DNA of 64,000 nucleotides from Myripristis murdjan (GCF_902150065.1 NC_043981.1:7849001-7913000); one strand, 5' to 3'; shown: positions 34,701 through 48,914, counted from the stretch's first letter. Numbers and translations are program-made. The notes: a model not told the origin generated them from the letters alone.

Positions 34701-37700
34701 CATCTGAACAAAATTCACCTCAATCCTTTTATTTTAATGGGTCCTCAGCTCTAACTCAGTTCATTATCATAAACAAATATCTACAGCAAATTCAATGTGA
34801 CCATATCAAATAACGTATTTATATAAAAGCGTTACACATTCATATCAGAGGCACAAAGATACCGACAACATGAGGAATATATGAAATTTCATCATAAATA
34901 AAGGCTGTTTTCTATTTTTCCTATGCATCTCACATCAGGACTGTGCATGACTTTAACTTTAGAAAATCTCCAACTTTTCCTTTTCCCAGCTTCCATGCAA
35001 ATCAGCAAAACAGCTTCACTTGGCCTTTTTCGGCCTCCTGTAATCCATCAACCTTTCTGGTGTTATTTCTGCTATTTCTGGTGCATCAATTTATCATATT
35101 TTCAGAGGTTATTAATGTACCTGGTGCTATCTGTATTGTCCCATATAGGTTAATCCCAGGCACCCTGTACTCTAAGTAGGTTAAAACTAACGCAGAGACT
35201 TATTTGCTACCACTATTTGCCCAAGGTTCGATCCAAACATATACATACAATAGTGTGTATGCATAAATTCATAACAGCAGTCAAACATGTCCTGCATTTA
35301 AACATGGGACTGGATGGAGGGCCGGTGGCTAACCTGCGATGTTGGCCAAACACGGAAGACTCCCTCCCTGACGGTTTGCAGCAGGCCTGGACGCGGCGAG
35401 ATGGATGAGCTCCAGCCAGATAATGGTTTTAAACATCATGTTCCTGCGCCGCCGTCGTCTGGCCAGACATTACACAGGGAGGACGCTCTGGATGTGAAAC
35501 TGCAGCGCTTTGAAGTTACAGAGGAGATGTCAAAGCGTGTTGGGGTTCCAGGAACGCTGTGGTGCAGACGACATCAATCACTGATCTAATCTTGAAGATG
35601 TTCAGGTGACTTTCTAACTATGGAATACAAACACACAATTAGTTTAAGCTGTACTAAGTGAGGAGATTATTTTTATCTGCTTTTACTGGAAATGAGTCGG
35701 AACAGGAGTAGGAGCTGCGAAGTGGGTCGATGTACTTTTCCTCTCGCTATTTGGAATTTTATTTGTTTTGTAAGTGCTTCATCATCATTTCTGAAAATCA
35801 GATTTTCAGGCTGTCAGCTCGATATGTTAAATGGTATCAAACACCACCATACCTGACTATGCTGAGAACGCTAAAGCCATGGAATACATAGTGAAATATA
35901 ATTAAGATAGCATTATATGTGCAGCATAGTTGAAATCATCAAAAACTGTCTCTATAAAGTTGATGCAAAGCTACATAGCTCAACTTCACTGGTGCAGACA
36001 AGAGAATTTTAAGCTCAATGATTGTCTGGTTCTGCATATTACCCCTTTAAATACTTATTAAGGAGGACTTTCAGATTAGAGTAGCTTAAAGTTCCCCGTC
36101 TACACAAAAATGTTTCTGTTCTCTAAAGTGTCTGACCTTGATGGTACTGACTTGTATCTGTGCAAAGTTTGTCACTAGAGGTGTTTTCACACTCCTCTTA
36201 TGAAGGTGGAGGTGTGTGTGCACGCCCCTAAAATCTGACATTCAGATGGAGCCCGGGCCAGCAAGATTTGGTACATCACAAATCCCACAGCCAATCAGCT
36301 GCTAGCTGACGGGACTTCGCTTTGCATATCATTAGCAGCAGCTCTGCTGGTCGCTTGAGTGTTTCATATCATAGCCGTTTTAAGGCATGAAGGGGCGTCT
36401 TTTCATGGGGAAAAAACATCCTAAATATGTAATATTGATGAACGCAGATGAGTTTTAGGGGTTTAATTCATGAGGGGAGGGCTCTTTAAAGCACCATCAG
36501 TCATGGTTCTGATCTCTGCAAAGGTGCAAAATGTTTTTATTCCAAACTTTATCTTCATCATTATGAAATAGATGCATTTTTAATGGATATGTTGCTTACC
36601 TCTTCTATTTTCAGGTGTGTTTGCCTTAGCAGCACAACAGCACTTGTCTCTGCTTAATTGGTTTGTTACAGCAACTGTTGTCACTTCAGTAGCCCTGGTG
36701 AAGATGAGCAGCTATTTAATAAGACGGGGGTTTGGCCCTGTGGAGGTGCTCCCACCAGGGCGATAATCCCATGGCCACTCCCTGCCTTTGTCCTGGCAAA
36801 TGCTGACCTTTGAGGCCAAACATGATCCAGTGACAGATGAGGAAAATATCCTGGCTAAGCTGCTGCCGGTGAACAGCTCACATTACCAGGTGCTGTTTTC
36901 CCCTGACTGCTAGTTGAGCTCCATGCCAGCTGTATGTAATGATGCTCAGAAACACTGAGGTGATGAGGGGTGAGTGTGATGCAGCTGCTGCACTGAAGAG
37001 CAACTTCATTCCGTTTCAGAGACGGCATATGGGAGTAAAGTGCAAGTGAAGTGAAAGTAAAGTGCTACCAAAGTTACCAAAACTTGCAAAGTCCAAGTTT
37101 TGGCGACTTTCTACTTGCAAAGCACTGCAGGAACATTGTAATCTTAATGTTGGGAACATCGCTCTTTTCATTAAGTGCACCCTTGAGGTGAATATAAGTG
37201 AAAGCCATGATCCTTTATTGATTTATCTCTTTACATTTACACTAATCACATAAGAGGAGGTGTAGATAAGAGAGGCAGATGAATGAAACATGGATTGTGC
37301 TGCAGCTCTGTGCTTAATGTCATCCAGTGCAGCCTATGAGCATGTAATACACAGAGTGAACAATGCATTGAGACATCCAACAACATGAATTGAATGAGCT
37401 TTTGCACATTGCATTCAAGCATATGATGCAGCAGTGTGGCTTAATTTATACTGACGTCTCTACAGCCCTCAGGTCACAGGTTCAAGTCCCTACAGCAGTC
37501 AGTGTCTGCCCTGTCCTGGAAAGGTGAACCAAACCTCTGCTTACTATGCTCAGGATAAAAAAAATTGATGCCATCCCCAAAACAATATCCTACCTAAAAT
37601 GTTTTTGCAATGCAGATGATCATACTCATAATATGCTTGCAGTGGTTTTATGCTGCCTAAGGATGCCTATGGGAACTATGCAAACATGTTTCTGTGTAAA

Positions 37701-40700
37701 TATCTTTCCGTCTGCCCTCCTTACGTGAGTGAATGGGATATAATGTATGTGCACATACACACTCGCATGTGCACATTCAAACACAGGCAACACAGACAAT
37801 GACCGCTCGAGTGGAGAATCCAGGTATGAGGAAGAGGCACTTGTACACAGGATGCTGACGGACGCTTGTTTTTCTTCATGGCAATGGAGAACTGAGAGGA
37901 AAGCTGAGAAAGAAGAGAGAAAGCTGAGAAGGAGCTGAAGAGGAGAGAAAGAACAGTGCATGATAACCAAGACAACAAATAACACTGTAGAAAATATCGG
38001 AAAAACAGAGAAATGAAGCATGAATTTATCAAATAGCTGAGGATTTAAAGGAGAGGTGGGGGAGGTTAAAGAGGAACTCATGCAAGTGTTGGGAGGAGGG
38101 CCATGTTAGGAAGCCATACATCACAAGGAAGTTTCCTCTCTACTAAAGGACAACACTGGTGTTTTTGCCCCTTTGCTCCGTGGTGATACTTTATATCACC
38201 ACTTGTCATTTTGTAAAGACATATCATAATGTTTGAGATGCCTGAATGCATTCTTTCTACCTCCTAGCCGTTCATTTCCATTCATTTCAGTGCCAGAGTT
38301 CCCTTTTCTGTATTTTTTATTTTTATTTTAACATTGTATGATTATTTAGTTTTATGCACAAAATAGGGATAGTGCATATTTAAAGACTTTTGCAAGCTTT
38401 GAAAAGTGCATGTTGCCAGTTTGAGGTGCACTTGTATGGTCCTTTAATCTGTCCACTAGTTCAGCCAAATCTGGTTCTCATTAGGCTCTGAGTGATCAGT
38501 CAAAACGCTGATTGCATTTTCTTAAGTCATGTGCATTAACACCACTGAATAAGAAACTGATGGGACAGTGTTCGTGGTAGTAGGTCAGTGCTAAGAGGGA
38601 CCTCACGCCCACTTTCTACCACAAGGTCAAAAAACACGCCGTGAGCAAACCTATAAAATGCAGTCCTGCCGCAGCCTTATCATTTAACGGGCTCCCATTC
38701 TTTTACACACACAGATACACTCGTGTGTGAGCAAACATCCACACACAGTTACACTTGCCCTCCTTTGGCAATTTGGTCTTATTAAAAGCCCTGGCATAGC
38801 AACAAGATATTGCCTTCGGAGGCTTGTGAGCTAATGTGTTTCCTGGCTGTGGGAAATGTGGGCCAGGGCAGTAAAATAGCATGATGGCTGGATTCTGCAC
38901 AGGCAATAACACACACTCAGTTCATAGACAGCAACTGCTGGCCAGTCAACCATAAAAAGTGCAGCAAAACATGAGGTGAAGAACTGCGTGTGGCTAATAC
39001 CACCATACTCAATCCTATGTTTTCCTAGAATTTTCCTTTCTGCAATGTTGAAAAGCCTCTAAACCATTATGGCACAATAAAACTCTCCTGAAAAATGAAT
39101 TTCTAGTTGAACTAGCAGTGACCCATTTATTCAATAGCAGGGTAAATTTGAGGATAGATTGCTCCCTTTAAAAGAAGTAAACTACAATAATCATCTTTAA
39201 TAAACGTAATATGTGAAGACTTTCTCATTTCATTGCAGGTTTTACTGGCTGTTTTTATGTAGCTGTGGTCAGGAAGCAATCTCCTTTATATGGAAGGTTT
39301 ATGATGAATGACTGATGTCTGATATTAAATCAAAGGCCAGTATAACATACATGAGCTGTAATGAATCCTAGTGAATAAGTTACAGGTGAACACACAGTTG
39401 TTGGGACCATTTCATCTTTCCTGTTCATTTCGGCTCTTTGATTTACGATGAAACTTCTGAGATTAGGAAAATTTATTATTTTTGTGTGGCCCCAATCCTG
39501 TTCCACACAGTTCTGTTTGACATATTAGATTTACGCTTTCATATGAATTGGGTCCTTTCTTTTCATCTATTGTTGCTATAAATAAAAATGCTGCTTGTCT
39601 TTAGAGTAACAGGTCATATTAAAAACTGTGGTAAAGGTTAACAGTATTATGAAATGACAAAGTCTGAGTTGCCTGTGTAATTTTGTCACAGAATAAATAT
39701 TTTTGAGGCTGGCAACAGACCAGAGCACGAGGCTGATTGTCTCCCATGTTTGTGGGAGGTCAAATCCCTCGAGTCCCCTGGGTGCCGGTCTGCCCCACTT
39801 CTGTTTCAAGCAAGTGCTGAAGCAATAATCTGATCTTCAATCCATTTTGCAGCTTTTCTTTCGGACCAAAGGAGCAGGGATGATGGATTTGCTGTGGTAG
39901 TGAGACAGCCGGAAGCGCAGAACATGGCACTCTGGGTAGAAATGACTTCGACAGGTCATATTAAAGCTTTTAATGAGATCTGTCGGGCACCAAAGGCCTT
40001 ATGCTCAAATCTGTATCCCATAAAATGCAGAAAAATTACAGTGGGCATTAATCAGAGGGAAAATGTATTTGGATTTTCCTGCATCTTTACTCTTGTCTTT
40101 TTGTTCCAACTATTATGCCACAGCGCCTAATAGGTTAAATACATCATGCCTGATTTAAAGGGAAATATTTATCCATTTATATTGTGTTATATATAATGCA
40201 TCAAACTCAACCACTTCATCTGGAAATCTTAACATCATAGAATTTCACATATTTATATAATCTTGTTGATTCATACAGTGTTTTGACTGTAATATTTCAG
40301 GATGGTCTCCTTGCTTTTCTCTGCCCACCTTAAGTACATAAAACAAAGCTAAATTACGACTGAATCACTGCGGGGGAAAAACTGATTTGAAAAGAATCTA
40401 AACAAAGTAAGTGCCACTTGAATTCCCAGAGTATGCCTCATGTCCTTCTCACATTTCCAAAAAAATGAACTCCTTCATAATGCATCTTTATGTCGTGTGT
40501 GATACGGCAGTGCCTAAATAATGAAGACACAAAGGGCAAGAATAGATTAATTTCTAGTGCTGCCGATGACAGGAATCAAAGAAGTCACAAATACGAGTCA
40601 GAGTTTGAAAACGTGTTTTGCTGGTCGCCAGGAGGAAAGGATGTTAATTATAATACCGTATTTACAATTTGAGTTCACATTAAAATCTGTCGAGATCATT

Positions 40701-41477
40701 CCTGACAGAGCGGGCTGTCTGAGAGCTGGAAGACCACACACACACACCGTCAGAGAATAACACACAAGAGTCTGAGCAATCAAGTCCTAATGTTTGCTTC
40801 ACTCCTGGAAGCAAACAACAAACTTGATTATGAGGGAAAAAAAATCCGAGGAGCTTCATCATATGGGGTATAACAGGACATTATCTGTAAAATATTGCAG
40901 GAGGACAAGACATCAAAAGGGATTGGCAAGTCAAACACACAGGATATAATACATCACAGTGAATTTCACTCCGTTTAATCTGGATTCCTGTACGATAGCA
41001 CACTTGAAATAAAGTAATGAAGACCCATTACCCATTATTTTGTTTTGAAGGATCATCTTTGAAACCCTGCAGGTCTGTTCTCTGTCATTAAAACCAGACC
41101 AAAACCAAAACGCACAAACTTCTTTGCCTTCTAAACTCAATTAAGTGGGTTTGATGTGGCTGCCAGGTTCGAAAAGACACCAAAACAAAAACGGCAAAAC
41201 CCAGGACACCCTGACAAGCTACATCAAACACAACTGAAGTGTTAAAGAGCACAGAAAAAAAAAAACATCATTTCACGGCTGCCTGCTATAATCCTAAAAA
41301 GGCAGTCAGATAAGATGGTGAGACCACACAAGAGGACATTTTTAGAAACCCCAAGAAGAAAAACGTGCTCTCCAGTGGCAGAGAACAAGAAAGTCTGATC
41401 AACGGTGGCAAGTTCTGGGTGTGAATCTGTCCTCGGCTAAAATCCCTCCTCTCGTCCCCTTCCTCGCCTTCCCCTCT
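31775..41477. other. 9.7-kb non-coding interval, gpbar1 to aamp
   Basis: No coding exon was recognised on either strand. It must contain the gpbar1 promoter and 5' UTR (to the left, minus strand) and the aamp 3' UTR (to the right). Unique-looking segments without obvious repeats (36.2-36.9, 38.55-38.9 and 39.85-40.15 kb) could be regulatory; conservation cannot be judged from one sequence. A 91-codon open frame at 35314-35589 (+) has no recognisable homology. Confidence 0.6.
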
Positions 41478-42030
41478 TTACCGGTCAGGTCTTTGGAGGC
41501 AGAAGACTTTCGCCTGGTTGTCTTCGGAAGCGGTTATGGCTAGAGTCGCTTCCCTGCAGGGGGGACAGGGAAAGAAGTTCAAATGATTTCTCACGCTACA
41601 AACACCTAAAATATCCCTGCAAAATCTAACTCTTTCATGTAAATACTATTAGATATCAGTTATAACAATAAATAATCAAATATAAAATTATCTAACATGG
41701 GAAGCTGTGAGCAGAGAGCACTTTTTCCTTGAGCAGCAGCATTTTCAGCAGCTGTTTATTCAAAATCAAATCAGAACTTTTAAAGTAAAACCGTTATTGA
41801 CAACCAACTAATACAAAATGAAGTTTATTGTTATCTTCCTCCAGCTGATCGTGGAGCTGAGTCCTACCTGTTCAGGGTGAAGTCGAGGATCTCGGCGGTG
41901 TGGCCGCGGAACTCAGACACCATGCTGCCGGAGCGGGCGTCCCATAAGCGCAGCACCCCGTCTAAGCTGCAGGTGGACACCACCGAAGAAGACTGTTCCC
42001 ACTGCAGGTGGACAATGCCGGCCTGGAAGA

Positions 42031-42062
<32 letters not shown>

Positions 42063-45000
42063 CTCTCAGGTGAGTGGCGCACATATTGGAGGACCTCAGC
42101 TTTTAGTCACTGATGGCTGTGAACATTTCAGCACGACTTTGTGATCACAACTGAATCCTTAAACTGTCCTTAAAGCCATTCATAAATCTGATCAATGCTG
42201 CGTTCAATTCAACTCAAAACTCAGAATTTTGGAACGAATTAATTGGAATGGAATTTATTGAAGTTCTGGTCCATTTCAGCGTGCCAGAGTCTTTCCAGTG
42301 AGCGAGCATGAACAACACGTGTGCCCTGGCTCTGTTAGACCTAAACAAACCAGCCGTTTAATTCACTTCAACAGGAGCACTGTGTTTACCCTGCTATTTC
42401 ATGTCAAAATGGCTGCTGGGAAGCTGAAACTAGCTGACACATCTAGTAGAAGCTCATGTTAGCAGTGGCCCCTGGTCACATATCATAGTTGTTAAGTTTG
42501 CCTACATATTTATACATTATCTGTGCACAGCCAAGAAATATGTGACGCAACTGCAGAGCCTCCATACAGCATCCAGAGTCAAACAAAGTGGGGCGCACAT
42601 GGCAGGATGTATGTCGACCTGCCTATGCTCACACAGATGTAAAACTAAACATATGAACCCCCCTCCGCCAACACGCACACACACACACACACTTAACACA
42701 CAGTCTAATGATGGTTACCTCATGCTGGCACTTGTGCCTCAGGCCCTGTGTGGAGAGGTCGTATATGGCCAGGGTCCCGTCCAGGTAGGCCACAGCGATC
42801 AGAGGCAGGCTGCAAACACACACAAAGACTTTATACCACTGACTGACTCCTGATTTCCATGGCATAAAGTCAAATCATTAAGTTGGAGAAGTGAAAATAT
42901 GCAATATATTGACTCAGGGAAACATGCTGAATGTATAATGTAGCGGGTTTCATATATTACTGATGGGTTATTATTAGTTACTGACACAGATACTAAAATA
43001 CACTTTCAGAATTGTTGCTTACAGTTTGTCATGGGCAATTATTATTAATTTTTAATCTACTAAGTGTTTTTCTTTTATTTATTAATGTGTCCCTATTTTT
43101 ACTGCACTGTGCCGTACCATGAATTGCCAGAGGGCATTAAATAACATCAAATTACTGCTAGATGTTTTGTTTTTCAATAGTAATCTTATCCATGAGGGAC
43201 TGCTTATGTCTTACTTATCACTGATTCCTTTGTCTATTTAAGTGATTCTGGGAGGAAAAAAAAAAAAAAAAGGCAAGTCCACATCACCGTCATCCTGAGT
43301 TAGAGCTAAGAACCCTTCAGCTGCCTCTCCAAAAACTGCATTTACATCCACTAAATGGCCTTTCCGGTCCTTCAAACCTTGGTGAATAGGTAAAAATATA
43401 CTCAATTTTGACATCAAGGGGAAATAAAGGCTTTTCAAATCCTGCTCTTCATCCATGGATGCCCTTCACGACTGAAGTGGATTTAAGAGGTGAAATTACT
43501 GGAAATGTACACTAGAAACTGTCTGGGGTACAACTGGCTGAGACCGGACAAAAGGTTGAGCAAACCTGAGTGAACCTCATCGTTTGCTTTTTAATTAATG
43601 TGAAAAGAAGCACTCCAGGAGGCCTCATGACACTGGGGTAACAAAGACCATGTTGGAAAGGTGTTTTATGTCAGCACCTTGTTGAATTCATGACATTACC
43701 TTGTGCAACAGGAACTGCAATTTTTCATCTTTTTTTACATTGGCTGGATTAAACACTGGTCTAGTTATGTTAAAAGAACACTACAGTCCATTTTTGTTGT
43801 GCGTCTGATTTATTTTTCACCATGGATAGAATATTTTGTATCTCTTTCAAAATTAATATGGCATCACTTGGATTCACTGGGTATGACTACAGTGACTATT
43901 TTTATTTTATTTTATTTCATTTCATTTTGACTTTTTCAGAGGGCTCCTCAGCAAAATGACAAATAGTTTAATTTCACTACAATTTAATTGCCTAGAAAAT
44001 GTTGCAATAAAACAACCAAGTATGAATACTTTTTCCAATATTACGTTTTACCACTCTCACCACTTTGAATTTATATGCCAGTGTTCAAGTATGACATCTA
44101 AACAATTTGATACTGAAATATCTTTTCACATCAGAGAATCTAGGACAAATCTGTGGCTGAACAAAAGCTCATGCTGTGTGAGACAATTTTTCATTTCTGT
44201 GAATACGAGTAACATTAGATCTCCACTCACATGTTGCAGAATCCCACAGATTCGACAGAGTTGGACTCTTCCTCGTCTTTGGAGCCTTTTGCTCTCCCTC
44301 CTTCCACAGAAAACACTCCAACCACCTTTAAACACATGCGGAAGACAGACTGTAAACTGCAGGACAACAAAGTCACAAACAACAAAGCAACATTTCCACA
44401 ATGCACAAGCAATGGTGAACAGAACGTGGATGGTTTTTAATCCCAAGATTAAGATGCAGTTCTTTGTGTGTCATCAGTGACGGTGCCTCTGTTTACTCTC
44501 TTTAAATAGCACAAAACTTTTGGCTCACTTCACGGGGGAAATGGCTGGTACTGTGGGAACATTTCAGAAGCATTATTATCTCTCACAGGTCGCATGCCTC
44601 AGTCACAGGGGGCAGCCAGTGATTACTGACAGTATCAGCAAGAGAAGAGATGCTCAGTCCCAGTCAGTCCCTGGCAGTGGAAACACTGGTTGTAGTCACT
44701 ATTGGTCCCATAGCTTACACACTTTCTGCAGTGCTCTAGAAAAGCCTGCCTCTTCTTCGCTTGTGTTTTTTCTCTCTTTCTCATTTTTTACCCGACCAAC
44801 ATTCCATGAAGACCTGCCTTACTCCGCCTGTGATTGGCAAGTACTCGCCTCCATTGGTTACGGTTGGTTACGGTTAGGGTTACAGTGAGGTTAGGGTTAG
44901 CCACTTGGGGGCACTTGGAAAAAAAAGTTGTGCATCTCCCTATTATAGTTTGCAATGCGTCAAATCGCGTGTTCGTGTCACAGTAATTATCGTCCGTGCG

Positions 45001-48000
45001 CTCCACAGCCTGTTGTATAGAGTTCTAGAGATGAAATGAAGCTCCGAGGCAGAGAATATGAATCGAGGATTTTTAGTAATCATGTTATCTGAGTTCCTCG
45101 AGGAATCGTTTGAGCCCTTATCCTGGCGCTCACCTTGCCTGTGGCGGTGTTGATCAGCTTGGCACAGCCATCCACCGAGCCGGTCAGCACCAGAGAGCCG
45201 TCTTTGTTGCACGCCAGGCAGGTCAGCGCCCCCTGGTGTCCGTCTTGGCCTGTCAGAAGAGACACGATGGTTATGACCTACTGTGCTGAATTTTGCCCAA
45301 GGAAACATGATTGGTGTGCCAAGAATCATAGAGAACAAGTGCACGGCAGAAGGGCCATGAAAATCAGAACTCAATTGCTGGAATCTGACAAATACCAAAG
45401 GGAAGAAAAGATAAAAACAATACTGAATCTGTCTTTCCCTGAACAGACTGCTCCCTTTCTGCTGTTAAGGAGACAGTTTGTGTCAAATATTTTAAATCTT
45501 TTGTCATTTCCTGTATAATCCTGTGACATTAACTGTTAGCAGAAATGAATTTGGGCAGACAGGACAAATATAACTTGTACTCTCAAGAGTCAAGAGCTTT
45601 TTAGTGCAACTGTTTACCATATGAGTATTATTTATAAAGTGCAGGACCCACGTAAGCCAGACTTCCACAGTGACCTCTGCTTTAATTTGACTTTTCTGTC
45701 TCCCAGCTCTAAATGATGAAATGACTTTTCCACTCCAGACAGAACTGCAGAGTCACATCAGACGTCACCGTCCCGAATGAATCACATCCTCTCCCCCAGT
45801 CTCTCTTCCTCCACTTCATGCAACTTGATCTTATCTTGAAAATAAAAATACCCTCTAACTCTCTCCTCGTGTCTTTTCTAAGCACTTCGCTCTTCCATGA
45901 TCCATCTGACTTGAGGCTCAGTCTCTGCCGCATTAACCTTATATTACTCTGGACATGAGGTCGGCTACATGCCTATAAATATAAATGTGACAGGACAATG
46001 TGACTACAGAGAGAGCTGCCAGACTGACCTTTAATGACATGGATGGCATTTCCCTGCTTCAGGTCCCACAGCCGCACCGTCCCATCCTCGTAGCCCACCA
46101 CGGCCCGTTTACCTGCAAATAAACAACAACATAATAATAAAAGCGTTTCTTTTGGATTTGAGCAAATTCATAAGTCAAAGACGGCTATTTTTACAGACTA
46201 ATGTGAATTTTGAGCAAGTTTTTACCCACATTATCCTTGTTGCATTTGTCTATTTAAAATTCCGTGACACTGGGTTTAATACATGTCTGGCACTTTAAAT
46301 GCTTCTTTTTGCCTTTTTATTTTTTACTGTCAACTACTGTAAGACTCTTTGCAACTCCATTTTAAAAAGTGAAAATTGGTTTAATAGCCCACCCTCCTCT
46401 ACTTTTCCCTCTTACCGTCAGGCAGGACTTTGCCGCTGGTGGCCTGGCATGCGGGACTCTCGAAGGTTTTACAGTCTCCTGCAGGGATCTTCCACATCCA
46501 CATGTTGCCGTCGTCTGTTCCCGCCAGCAGCACCGGAGCGCAGGGATGCCACTCCAACCACTGAGGAGGAAGCAGAGCAGACAGCCTGGCGTTAACGGCG
46601 GTTTTGCTGACAAGCAGAAACACACACAGATCTTTTTTTTTTTTTTTTTTTTTTTAAATCCAATTACATGCACACCTGAAAATCGCCCACAGCGACCACA
46701 TTTTCCTATGTAAGAATAATCTCGAGTTAAATCCCTTGCTCAACGGCACCTTGGCAGTGACAGATGAGGAAGAGGCGAGTGCTTAATCATTCTCGTTCCT
46801 CAGCAAGAGCAGAAATTCTTGGCTGAGACAGTCACCCTTACTTACGTCTACATAAATTCCACCAGTCCCTATAAAAAGATTTACACAAGTGCTTGCAGAT
46901 GCATATAAACACACACACACACACACTCACACACAGGGGCCTGCACAGTACAGGATTTATGTGTTGAGATACAAACAACTGTTGAGGGAAAGTAACAGTA
47001 TATGCTTGTTTTGGTGGGTGGTATTGTGAAACAGAAATGTCAAACTACTTTGTTTTGTTTGTTTTACTCTCTAAAGTATACTTGCCAGTATTGATATAGT
47101 GTTGATGGGGCAATATCAGCCAAAACTGGCACACCCACATATTATGCAATGAGTATAATTCAAAAAAAAAAAAAAAAAAATGTCTTGGCTTGACTTTTTC
47201 AGGCAAACAGCTAAACCATACAAGCCCTTACCGCCAGGTCGCCCACTTCGAAGGACCAGATCTCCTCTTTGCTTTCCACTTTCCAAACCTTTATCAAGCC
47301 GCTCATGTCGCCCAGCGCCACCAGGGACGAGTCGTGGCTGAACACGGCACACGTCACAGAGTCTTTGTGTCCTGTGGATACCAGATGACCAGGAAGTTTT
47401 TAGTAGACGATCCACGGATTCACCTGTTTTGTCTGGTTGTGGCATGCTTTATTTCAGGACGCAATCATTCGTACAGCTTGTTCCCTTTGATCCAGAACGC
47501 AGTTTTCTTTCACATTGTTATCTGCTTCTCTATATCTAAAAAAAGTATGCATTTTGCAGCTGCCTTCGGTTGGTTTAATTATGCTCTCACTTCCAAACCA
47601 TGGCTTGCTTGGAAGAGGATGAGGACTCGCATGTTCAGATGAGCTCAATGTGGCTATTTGATACCCGAGTTCTCATGGCATTGTTCTCACTTCCTCTTAC
47701 GTAAACACACCAGAGTTTGAAAAACCTGTCCCAGACACACTTGCTGTGAACAAGGTTATTGTGGTTACCTAAAACGAAACTGAAAACTAAAACTAGGTGT
47801 GAAAAGGCATTTTAGTTAGTGAAAATGTGAACTTACAAAAATAACTGAAATATAGTGAAAATATACAGAACATGTTTATTTATTAGTTTTAGACTCTGTC
47901 AGTTTGGTCACATGTGTCAACACAAGCAGCATGAGGAGGCGTTGGTGCTGGTGTTTACTGAGAGAAACACAAACTGAACATTTTTAAACAATAAAAAATA

Positions 48001-48914
48001 AACTGAAACGTGCAAACACCCACTCTGGAAACTAAACTGCATTGAAAACACAACTTAACAAAACGAAATAAAAATGATAACTAATGAACAACACAAAGCG
48101 ATAATGACTGGTTGTGAATGCGCGCTCTTGTCTTCGTCCAACACTCACCGGTGCACTCAAACAGAACCTCTCCATCGCTCACCCTCCACACGTAGGCCTT
48201 GTCGTCTTCTCCCCCCGTTACCGCCAAGCTGTTTGTCACGGGATCCAAGCTCACACAAAACACAGAGCCTGGGGGAAGAGACACAGGCAGAACGACAAGT
48301 CACACCTTCAGCAGGCTGGACCTGTCCAAAAATACTTTCAACGAGGGAAAAGGTCGGGCGCTGAGCTCGGTACCGGTGTGTTTGGTGAAGGTGAGCTCGC
48401 TGTCATCCTGCTCTGCCTCGGCCTCCATCTCGTCCTCCGTCTCCCAGCCTTCGTTATCCTCTCCGTTCCCAGGATCCTCAAAGTCCACGTCCTCCAGCTC
48501 ATCAGCCAAGTCATCTTTAGGCGGCAGGAGAATAGAAAAAGACAGATGACGCGTGTCAGCTTTACTAACAAGGAAAAGGAAATTTGGGCTGGTGACACTA
48601 AAACTGTCAAAAGCATCACTAGCTCTGACCATCTTGACTGAAGTTGATTATGAGGCTGAATGATATATTGTCATCATATCGTTATGTAAATATGATAACA
48701 TTTGACAACACTTTTCCAGCTCCCCAAAACAAATGCACAGTTTGATACCAGGTGTCAAACGTGTGCTCAAAGCTACAAGTTGTCAGAAAATGAGTTTTAA
48801 TCAGGAGTTAAAGTGCCACCTACCAGGACCTTGCTCCGCGTCGTTGAGGTCGATGACTTCAATAATTTCCTCATCTCCGTGCAGCTCCACGGCATTTTCC
48901 TCGGGGTTATCCAT
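41478..48914 (-). CDS. aamp: angio-associated migratory cell protein (WD40)
   Basis: Eleven coding exons on the minus strand: 48914-48824, 48514-48374, 48268-48149, 47371-47232, 46560-46416, 46112-46029, 45249-45134, 44325-44231, 42809-42719, 42022-41868, 41553-41478. They total 1254 nt and encode 417 aa (human 434), all GT-AG with the frame closing. An acidic N-terminus ([34 protein letters not shown]) is followed by WD40 repeats from about residue 75. Examples are [69 protein letters not shown] and [14 protein letters not shown]. It ends [10 protein letters not shown], as in human AAMP. The yeast counterpart Sqt1 is a ribosomal-protein chaperone; vertebrate AAMP is linked to cell migration. 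Exon 10 (transcript order) is preceded by a UG repeat, and exon 7 carries a CTCF-like motif. Confidence 0.96.
42031..42059 (-). repeat. (TG)n directly upstream of aamp exon 10 acceptor
   Basis: CA repeats on the plus strand are TG repeats in the transcript and run up to TTCTTCCAG at the exon 10 acceptor, so only about eight pyrimidine-rich bases separate the repeat from the splice site. Confidence 0.9.
45225..45239 (-). promoter_or_regulatory. CTCF-type motif inside aamp coding exon 7
   Basis: The plus-strand sequence AGCGCCCCCTGGTGT is the reverse complement of the CTCF consensus with 14 of 15 positions fitting. It overlaps codons of the HQGALT segment, so coding constraint alone could produce it. 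Confidence 0.4.
47751..48105. mobile_element. non-autonomous DNA repeat in aamp intron 3
   Basis: It begins CAAGGTTATTGTGG and continues through many AAACTAAAACT-type words, then CACAAACTGAACATTTTTAA and further AACTAAACTG words, as in a widespread teleost interspersed repeat. No coding capacity. The right end is eroded, so the superfamily is not assigned. Confidence 0.5.

Noticed and set aside
37479-37489. tRNA gene or intact tRNA-derived SINE
   Set aside because: GGTTCAAGTCC is a B-box match, but no cloverleaf or clear A box and body could be drawn; similar lone B-box-like words occur near 49482 (inverted) and 56240.
44868-44902. Interstitial telomere sequence
   Set aside because: Only a few GGTTAGGG/GGTTACGG words, not a sustained TTAGGG array.
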